From Clostridia bacterium (GTDB lineage Bacteria; Bacillota; Clostridia; Oscillospirales; Acutalibacteraceae), in contig JAFYKZ010000011.1 in assembly GCA_017537365.1 (NCBI GenBank), forward strand, positions 1-39,593: a stretch of 39,593 nucleotides of DNA, read 5' to 3'. Of this stretch, positions 34,182 to 39,593 are shown piece by piece. The translations under genes and the position numbers were made by a program. Below the pieces are notes generated by a model. That model was not told the origin of the DNA. It saw only the letters and a program-made list of their open reading frames with translations, and ran no database searches. Position 1 is the stretch's first letter; each line of letters starts with the position of its first letter.

Positions 34182-35300
34182 ATGGGAGATTTATTATTAT
34201 CTCAAATGTTATCAGATTCATTGGCTGGATTTGAAATTATACGTATTGATTTCCCAACTTCAGATATAATAAGCGATGAAATATCTGTTGTTACGCCTGA
34301 TATCAAAGTTTTCAGCGCAAGAAAGCAACACACCAAATTGTATTCCGCATTATCCCTCCGATATAAATATTTATGTAGATTATTAAATAAAAGTGATTTT
34401 GAGGAAAAAATCAAAAAATTATTATATAATGTTGATGGTGTTGTTATCGGTGGCGGAAATATGGTAATGGATATAGATTGGTGTCCAACCTATACTTATT
34501 TGTTTTATGAATATACGAAGATTGCTAAAGAACTTAATATCCCGATTTATGCTACATCTATAGGCATTGGACCATTTCAAACCAAAATTCAAAAATGGTA
34601 TGCCAAAAAAGGTTTTAAGAATTGTCAAATGATAAGTGTAAGGGATGACAATTCCAAAAAAATATGCAATAATATGGGTGTTGATGTCACAGTTTGTGGA
34701 GATCCGGCATTTTTTTATAATCCAACATTAACAAAAACTCAAAAAGATGGTATTGCTATATGTCTCATAAAATATGAATGTGTTAATTCATTTATGAGTT
34801 ATAATCAATATGTTTCCTTTTGTCAAAGATTAATTGATGGATTGAAACAAAATTTCATTGATGAAAAAATCGCGATTTTTTCATCAGAAATAACGGATTA
34901 TAGCATAATAAATGCGATTTATGAAAAATATGTTTCTGATGAAAAGGTTACTGTTAATCAAATTTCTTCGTTTGATGAAATTTTTGATTTCTACTCTTCA
35001 CAAAAATTAATTATTTCTTTTCGGATGCATTCGGCTATTATGAGTATGCTTTCCGGTGTTCCAGTAATAGGTATTGGATGGCAGTCTAAGGTGAGATCAT
35101 TATTCAGTATGCTCGGTTTAGAAGAAAATATATTCAATATTGATGATATGATAGAAGATAAGATTGTTGAGCAAGCTAAAGCAATTCAAAGTGATGATGG
35201 ATTTTATCTTCAAAAACAGATGGATTTTGTTAATTTGCAAAAAAAAAGTTTTCAAAATTATATGAGTAAAGTTAATTTTGAATTGAATAATAAAATATGA
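34182..35300 (+). CDS. polysaccharide pyruvyl transferase family protein
   Basis: A protein of at least 372 residues of the PS_pyruv_trans family, which puts a pyruvate ketal from phosphoenolpyruvate onto a sugar. Visible blocks: VVIGGGNMVMDI near 85-96, YATSIGIGPFQTKIQKW near 122-138, ISVRDDNSKKICNNMGV near 151-167 and the late FRMHSAIMSMLSGVPVIGIG near 284-303. The usual N-terminal strand and loop are encoded upstream of this ATG without a stop: the frame reads NTKKIAVISFFRSSN directly into MGD. It begins at a GAGGTG ribosome site with only ATT/ATA at the right distance. The true protein is probably 16-17 residues longer with a rare start codon; the standard start is given here. Confidence 0.85.
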   Translation: MGDLLLSQMLSDSLAGFEIIRIDFPTSDIISDEISVVTPDIKVFSARKQHTKLYSALSLRYKYLCRLLNKSDFEEKIKKLLYNVDGVVIGGGNMVMDIDWCPTYTYLFYEYTKIAKELNIPIYATSIGIGPFQTKIQKWYAKKGFKNCQMISVRDDNSKKICNNMGVDVTVCGDPAFFYNPTLTKTQKDGIAICLIKYECVNSFMSYNQYVSFCQRLIDGLKQNFIDEKIAIFSSEITDYSIINAIYEKYVSDEKVTVNQISSFDEIFDFYSSQKLIISFRMHSAIMSMLSGVPVIGIGWQSKVRSLFSMLGLEENIFNIDDMIEDKIVEQAKAIQSDDGFYLQKQMDFVNLQKKSFQNYMSKVNFELNNKI

Positions 35301-35320
35301 AAATAAAGGTAGGATTTTTA

Positions 35321-36388
35321 ATGAAGAGCGATATAGGTACTTTTACTAACAAAACATTAATGATTACAGGTGGTACGGGTAGCTTTGGTAATGCGGTGCT
35401 TAACCGTTTCCTTGATACCGATATTGCCGAAATTCGCGTTTTCTCGCGTGATGAGAAAAAGCAGGACGATATGCGCCACGAATTTCAGGCTAAAATGCCT
35501 GAGGTTGCCGGCAAGATAAAGTTCTTTATCGGTGATGTTCGTGATTTGGCTTCGGTTAAAAATGCAATGCACGGTGTAGATTACATATTCCATGCGGCAG
35601 CCTTAAAGCAAGTGCCTTCTTGTGAATTTTTTCCTCTTGAAGCTGTTAAAACAAATGTTATAGGTACAGATAATGTGCTTACAGCCGCTATTGATGAGGG
35701 AGTAAAATCTGTTATTTGCCTTTCAACCGATAAGGCGGCTTATCCTGTAAATGCTATGGGAACAAGCAAGGCTATGATGGAAAAGGTTATAGTTGCAAAA
35801 TCGCGTACCGTAAGCCCTGAAAAAACAAAAATCTGCTGTACTAGATATGGCAATGTTATGTGCTCAAGAGGTAGCGTGATTCCGCTTTGGATTGAGCAAA
35901 TTAAGGCGGGCAACCCGATTACCATTACAGAGCCCTCTATGACACGTTTTATTATGAGCCTTGATGAAGCTGTTGACCTTGTTTTATTTGCTTTTGAAAA
36001 TGGAGTTTCGGGTGATATTTTAGTTCAAAAGGCACCTGCTTGTACCATCGGCGTTTTGGCAGAGGCTGTTAAAGAACTTTTTGATAGTAATGATGAAATT
36101 AAGGTTATCGGTATCCGCCATGGTGAGAAAATGTATGAAACTTTGCTTACCAACGAGGAGTGTAGCGGCGCTATAGATATGGGTAACTTTTACCGTGTGC
36201 CTTGTGATAAGCGAGATCTTAATTATGATAAGTATTTTAAAGAGGGCGATACTGAGCGTAATCCCCTTACCGAGTTTAATTCTAATAATACAGAATTGCT
36301 TACTGTTGAACAGGTAAAAGAAAAATTACTTACTTTACAGTACATTCGAGATGAAATTGTTGCTTGGAAGGAAAAAAAATCAAGATGA
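35321..36388 (+). CDS. CapE/FlaA1-type UDP-sugar 4,6-dehydratase (SDR)
   Basis: A 355-residue extended short-chain dehydrogenase of the polysaccharide-biosynthesis (CapE/PseB/FlaA1) type, which converts UDP-GlcNAc into a 4-keto-6-deoxy sugar, in some members with epimerisation. The NAD(P) motif TGGTGSFG is at about 14-21, FHAAALKQVP near 90, and STDKAAYPVNAMGTSK near 131-146 carries the Met-x3-Lys in place of Tyr-x3-Lys, characteristic of this subfamily. HGEKMYETLL near 265 also fits. ATG at 35321 is supported by AAAGGTAGGA; the ATG at 35297 lies before that ribosome site. Its codon use is visibly less AT-rich than wzx next door. The usual CapF and CapG partners are absent. Confidence 0.93.
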   Translation: MKSDIGTFTNKTLMITGGTGSFGNAVLNRFLDTDIAEIRVFSRDEKKQDDMRHEFQAKMPEVAGKIKFFIGDVRDLASVKNAMHGVDYIFHAAALKQVPSCEFFPLEAVKTNVIGTDNVLTAAIDEGVKSVICLSTDKAAYPVNAMGTSKAMMEKVIVAKSRTVSPEKTKICCTRYGNVMCSRGSVIPLWIEQIKAGNPITITEPSMTRFIMSLDEAVDLVLFAFENGVSGDILVQKAPACTIGVLAEAVKELFDSNDEIKVIGIRHGEKMYETLLTNEECSGAIDMGNFYRVPCDKRDLNYDKYFKEGDTERNPLTEFNSNNTELLTVEQVKEKLLTLQYIRDEIVAWKEKKSR

Positions 36389-37566
36389 AAAACCAACAAA
36401 TAGGTATAATTTTGCTTTTAAAAAGTGCCATTTTAGGCGAAAAGTATTCTTTGCCCAAAGATTTCGATTTAGAAACTGCTGTTAAAATAGCAAGAAACCA
36501 TCAAATTTCTGCTTTGTTTTATTATGGTGCATTAAATTGTGGCATTTCTCAAGATTTGCCTCTGATGCAAAAACTATTTACTGATACTTGCAGTCTTGTT
36601 ATGATTAGCGAGCAACAAATGTATTCCATAAATAATATATTTGCTAGTTTTGAAGAAAACAAAATTGATTATATGCCTCTTAAAGGTACACTTCTTAAAA
36701 AAATGTATCCAAAATCAGAAATGCGCATAATGGGTGATGCGGATATCCTAATACGTACTGAGCAATATGATAAAATTATTCCTATTATGCAAAATTTGGG
36801 CTACACTGAAAGAATTGAAAGCGATCATGAATTAATATGGAATAAGCGAACGATACATATCGAACTTCATAAGCGCTTAATTCCATCTTATAATAAAGAC
36901 TATTATGCTTATTTTGGTGATGGTTGGCAACTAGGAAAAATATGTTCTGATGGTAGTACTCGTTATGAGATGAGCCCAGAGGATGAAATGATTTATCTTT
37001 TTACCCATTATGCTAAACATTATAGAGATGCGGGAATAGGTATTAAGCATATTGTTGATTTATGGGTTTATCGTAATACCGTTAAAGATCTTAACAATGA
37101 ATATATTTTTGAAGAATTAAAAAAATTACAACTTGATGTCTTTTATAAAAATACTATGCGCACTCTTGACGTATGGTTTGAAGATGCAGAGCCGGATGAT
37201 ATTGCAGAGTTTATAACAGAATTTATTTTTAATAGCGGAGTTTACGGAACCCGTGAGTCACATATTCTTTCTGATGCTGTTAAGATATCAAAACAAACAG
37301 GAACAGCAAAAAAAGCTCGTGTGAAGAAAATTTTTAGAACTATATTTTTGCCGTATAAACCGATGTGCAAAAAATTTCCTATACTTGAAAAATTGGCAAT
37401 ACTTTTACCAATTATGTGGATAGTAAGATTTTTTGATGTTTTGTTTTTTAAACGCGAAAGAATTAAAAGGAATAATGATGATTTTAAAATAATGTCAGCA
37501 GAAAAAATAGATAATTATCAAAAGGCTTTGGATTTTGTAGGATTGGATTTCAATTTCAAGGAGTAA
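36385..37566 (+). CDS. nucleotidyltransferase-fold protein (NTP_transf_5-like)
   Basis: A 393-residue protein of the uncharacterised nucleotidyltransferase type. The core is YMPLKGTLLKKMYPKSEMRI followed by MGDADILIR near 107-119, with the G-x-D-x-D metal site, then IHIELHKRLIPSYN and a helical second half (YLFTHYAKHYRDAGIGIKHI near 207-226). A hydrophobic and basic end follows. Members sit in capsule, exopolysaccharide and some peptide clusters; what they nucleotidylate or modify is not known. ATG at 36385 is supported by AAGGA; it overlaps the SDR stop. Confidence 0.85.
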   Translation: MKNQQIGIILLLKSAILGEKYSLPKDFDLETAVKIARNHQISALFYYGALNCGISQDLPLMQKLFTDTCSLVMISEQQMYSINNIFASFEENKIDYMPLKGTLLKKMYPKSEMRIMGDADILIRTEQYDKIIPIMQNLGYTERIESDHELIWNKRTIHIELHKRLIPSYNKDYYAYFGDGWQLGKICSDGSTRYEMSPEDEMIYLFTHYAKHYRDAGIGIKHIVDLWVYRNTVKDLNNEYIFEELKKLQLDVFYKNTMRTLDVWFEDAEPDDIAEFITEFIFNSGVYGTRESHILSDAVKISKQTGTAKKARVKKIFRTIFLPYKPMCKKFPILEKLAILLPIMWIVRFFDVLFFKRERIKRNNDDFKIMSAEKIDNYQKALDFVGLDFNFKE

Positions 37567-37569
37567 TAA

Positions 37570-37593
37570 ATGAATAATTTAGTTACAGGTTAA
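37570..37593 (+). pseudogene. truncated gene start after the nucleotidyltransferase gene
   Basis: A strong AAGGAG lies 7 bases before an ATG, but the reading frame gives only MNNLVTG and then stops. LVTG after a short polar head is how many Rossmann-fold epimerases begin (ILVTGG). I read it as the stump of a last cluster gene cut at this point. Confidence 0.4.
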
Positions 37594-37674
37594 TCCGTGA
37601 TGGATGTTTTACATAGTGCATTTTAGAAAAGATTATTAGTTTTTAAATTTTTACTTAAGATTTATAGTATATAA

Positions 37675-37727
37675 AAGCGTCGCAGAAGGGAGACACTCCG
37701 TAAGGAAGTTGTCTCCCTTAGGCTTTT
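37675..37727 (+). terminator. long hairpin between cluster end and the DUF6809-type gene
   Basis: AAGGGAGACA (37686-37695) pairs perfectly with TGTCTCCCTT (37710-37719), and flanking AAAAGC and GCTTTT can extend it. A TTTTG tail follows. It probably ends the polysaccharide transcript, or marks the edge of the tnpV module. Confidence 0.6.
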
Positions 37728-37744
37728 GTAATCAGTCAGAATGA

Positions 37745-37766
37745 TTGAATTGTAAGGATAATTCAA
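37745..37766 (+). promoter_or_regulatory. possible operator palindrome before the right DUF6809-type gene
   Basis: TTGAATT (37745-37751) and AATTCAA (37760-37766) form a perfect inverted repeat with an 8-base centre, 22 bases before the gene. The left copy lacks an evident equivalent. A regulatory role is inferred only from symmetry and place. Confidence 0.35.
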
Positions 37767-37787
37767 ATCATATGGAGTATTACAAAA

Positions 37788-38090
37788 ATGACTAACTTTA
37801 TTGAAGAATTTTATTACGGTAATTTAGACCCACAAGCACGTAGCACCAAGCAAAACAAAACTGTTCAAAAGCAGATGGAAGTATTAATGCTCAACGAGGA
37901 CTTTCTGACCGAGAATCTTTCGGGTGAAAGTAAAAAGAAATTCCTTGAGTTTTGTAACGCTTGGAGTGTGGTTAATGGTGAATCAAACCTTGACAGTTTT
38001 ATAATGGGATTCAGACTTGGTGCTAAATTTACATACGATACTTTTGTAAATGAAACCGCTCCTTTTCAGGATTTGCTGAAGGAGGTTTGA
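37788..38090 (+). CDS. DUF6809-type protein (right copy)
   Basis: A 100-residue protein closely related to the one at 9609-9908: FIEEFYYGNLDPQARS at the head, ESNLDSFIMGFRLGAKFTYD near the end. There is no known function. GGAGTATTAC lies before the ATG. tnpV follows two bases after the stop, without the small gene present in the left copy. Confidence 0.85.
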   Translation: MTNFIEEFYYGNLDPQARSTKQNKTVQKQMEVLMLNEDFLTENLSGESKKKFLEFCNAWSVVNGESNLDSFIMGFRLGAKFTYDTFVNETAPFQDLLKEV

Positions 38091-38092
38091 TT

Positions 38093-38470
38093 ATGGAAAA
38101 GTATATTTTTGATGAAAATAATGGCTTGTGGTATGAGTTGCAGGGTGATTATTACATTCCGTGCTTAAAACTCCCTGATGAAGAACAAGTTGAAATTGGT
38201 ATATGGGGTATGCGACATTTGGAGTATATCAAACACCATCGCAAGGGTTTTTATACATCGTTACTTGTAGGTTGCGAACTTAATCGCTACCTTGCTGATG
38301 TTAATAGACAAGCAGACGAAATGTTTGATACTCTCATCTCGCAATACAAAACCGCTGAAGGCATTACCGAAAAACTCAAAGCAGACAATCAAATGGAGTG
38401 GGTTGCTCGGATGAATAACATCCGCAGCAGAGCCACAGAAATTGTAAATCACGATATAATTTATAACTAA
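38093..38470 (+). CDS. tnpV: TnpV-family transposon-associated protein (right copy)
   Basis: A 125-residue TnpV-type protein, the same length as the left copy. Blocks: LQGDYYIPCLKLPDEE near 17, GMRHLEYIKHHRKGFYTSLL near 40-59, and EGITEKLKADNQMEWVARMN near 96-115. ATG at 38093 has GGAGG (38081-38085) 7 bases upstream; an in-frame TTG two codons earlier is less likely. No recombinase gene is near. The spread of differences from the left copy, including silent ones, argues against a recent duplication. Confidence 0.88.
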   Translation: MEKYIFDENNGLWYELQGDYYIPCLKLPDEEQVEIGIWGMRHLEYIKHHRKGFYTSLLVGCELNRYLADVNRQADEMFDTLISQYKTAEGITEKLKADNQMEWVARMNNIRSRATEIVNHDIIYN

Positions 38471-38480
38471 CCGAAGCACA

Positions 38481-38517
38481 ACGGCAGGGAGATTAACGCT
38501 CTCTGCCGTCTTTTTTA
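38481..38517 (+). terminator. terminator after the right tnpV
   Basis: ACGGCAGGGAG (38481-38491) pairs with CTCTCTGCCGT (38499-38509) with one G-T pair, followed by CTTTTTTATTT. It is a textbook intrinsic terminator and resembles the one after the left tnpV in its GGCAGGGAG stem. Confidence 0.9.
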
Positions 38518-38624
38518 TTTGGTGTTTTATTGTCTTTTTGAATTTTTTCATTTTCAATCTTTCTTCAATGTAACTATGTATAATGATGTATCGTAGGATG
38601 AAATTCCGAGAAAGGAAAATGATT

Positions 38625-39593
38625 ATGTACATTATAAAAAATACTTTAAGATGTATTGGCAGATCAAAAGGGCGTAATGTTTTAATCAGCATTATCGCAC
38701 TTGTAATTGCTGTATCTGCTTGTCTTGGTTTGTCTATCCGACAAGCCGCTGAAAGTGCCAAAGAAAGCACACTTTCAGAACTGAGTATCACGGCAACAAT
38801 ATCGTATGACAGAAGTTCTATGATGAACGATATGATGGGCGGAGGAAAAGGCCAAGGCGGTGGCGGTTTTGACCGTGACCAATTTAAAGATATGATGGGT
38901 AGCGCTTCTGAGCTTACTCTCGAAGAATATCAAAAATACGCAGATGCTGAATCCGTTCAGGATTTTTATTATACGCTCACTGCCGCTTTTAACGGCAATG
39001 ATGATTTAGAACCTGTAACCGATGAAACCGAAGATGAGGAAAGTCAGTCGAACTCCGGCTTTGGTGGATTTGGCGGCTCAATGGGATTTCCCGGCGGTGA
39101 TCGTGGCGGCAAAGGAATGTTCAGCTCATCGGATTTCTCGGTTATCGGTTACAGCAGCGACAGTTCTATGACAGCCTTTATTGACGGAACGGCTTCCGTT
39201 TTGGAAGGCGGCACTATGTTCGAGGAAGGCACAACCGAGAAAGAATGTGTTATCTCTGAAGAACTTGCAATTTTCAATGAGTTGTCTGTAGGCGATACGA
39301 TTGTTCTTACCAACCCGTCTGTAGAGACCGAAACCTATGAACTCAAAATCGTAGGACTTTATACAAGTTCTTCGAACAACGACTTTTCAATGTCTATGTT
39401 TGGCAAGAGCCAAGATCCTGCCAACCAAATTTATATGAGTGCTGCCGCATTGCAGACCATCCTTGATGCTTCGGATGAGGTTTCTACAACCATTACCGAT
39501 GAGAACACAGGTAGAGAAAGTGATAGTGCTGTTACCGGTTCCATCTCGGCAACCTATGTCTTTGCAAATACCGAAAAATACTATGCTTTTGAG
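38625..39593 (+). CDS. FtsX/MacB-like ABC transporter permease, 5' part
   Basis: An open frame runs 323 codons to the right edge without a stop. One membrane segment lies near residues 16-34 (VLISIIALVIAVSACLGLSI), followed by a large extracytoplasmic region, the MacB periplasmic-core layout. That region contains ISEELAIFNELSVGDTIVLT near 215-234 and KIVGLYTSSS near 246, typical of FtsX-like permeases. Two glycine/methionine-rich inserts lie near 65-82 and 144-165. AAAGGA (38611-38616) sits 8 bases before the ATG at 38625; another in-frame ATG is at 38619. A TATAAT at 38579-38584 is a likely -10. The remaining transmembrane helices and the ATPase partner must lie beyond the window. Confidence 0.85.
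   Translation, partial: MYIIKNTLRCIGRSKGRNVLISIIALVIAVSACLGLSIRQAAESAKESTLSELSITATISYDRSSMMNDMMGGGKGQGGGGFDRDQFKDMMGSASELTLEEYQKYADAESVQDFYYTLTAAFNGNDDLEPVTDETEDEESQSNSGFGGFGGSMGFPGGDRGGKGMFSSSDFSVIGYSSDSSMTAFIDGTASVLEGGTMFEEGTTEKECVISEELAIFNELSVGDTIVLTNPSVETETYELKIVGLYTSSSNNDFSMSMFGKSQDPANQIYMSAAALQTILDASDEVSTTITDENTGRESDSAVTGSISATYVFANTEKYYAFE

Noticed and set aside
1-39593. tRNA or rRNA genes
   Set aside because: No cloverleaf with the usual GGTTCRA-type arm or rRNA-like stretch was found by eye; a tRNAscan run would settle it.

Overview
The window looks like chromosome from a low-GC, Gram-positive gut anaerobe of the class Clostridia, possibly Ruminococcaceae/Oscillospirales-like. The signs are strongly AT-rich codon use, strong AGGAGG-type ribosome sites, a bile-salt-hydrolase-type gene, a spoIIID (sporulation regulator) fragment, and TnpV and DUF6809-type accessory genes common in Firmicutes. 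The lineage is inferred from gene content only; I saw no rRNA or tRNA gene.

Layout. (1) 1-250: a candidate structured RNA on the minus strand with its own promoter, running off the left edge towards an ORF that starts at base 12. It could be a HEARO/omega-type RNA upstream of an IscB-like gene outside the window. (2) 296-9000: a defence island. An operator-rich promoter drives a small HTH regulator, hsdM, a zinc-ribbon/DUF4145 protein, hsdS and hsdR (a complete type I restriction-modification operon). A convergent 425-aa protein of unknown family follows. (3) 9041-9908, minus strand: DUF6809-type gene, small unknown gene and tnpV. A diverged second copy of the pair lies at 37788-38470 in opposite orientation, so the two bracket about 28 kb. 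(4) 10159-18094: general genes in small units: ICMT-like methyltransferase, a decayed TipAS-domain regulator, trxA-trxB, a HAD phosphatase, a DMT transporter, an EF-hand microprotein, fumC, a GNAT protein, a choloylglycine hydrolase, and a truncated spoIIID inside a long hairpin.

(5) 18238-37566, plus strand: a Wzx/Wzy-type surface polysaccharide cluster. A near-perfect sigma-A promoter and a two-hairpin leader precede it. A PglC-type phosphoglycosyl transferase would load the first sugar onto undecaprenyl phosphate. Five glycosyltransferases would extend the unit, and acetyl-, acyl- and pyruvyl-transferase homologues would decorate it. The flippase (Wzx) would export it and the polymerase (Wzy) would polymerise it. 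A UDP-sugar 4,6-dehydratase-type SDR and a nucleotidyltransferase-fold protein close the set. The most unusual part is the cassette at 19251-23414: GNAT, a biotin-dependent-type carboxyltransferase without visible partner subunits, a DegT/StrS-type PLP protein and a FemAB-like protein. These are packed end to end, which suggests an unfamiliar acyl or aminoacyl sugar modification (inference).

(6) 37567-39593: a truncated ORF start, hairpins, the second DUF6809/tnpV pair, and the 5' part of an FtsX/MacB-type ABC permease running off the right edge. All names rest on motif recognition by eye; no database search was run.
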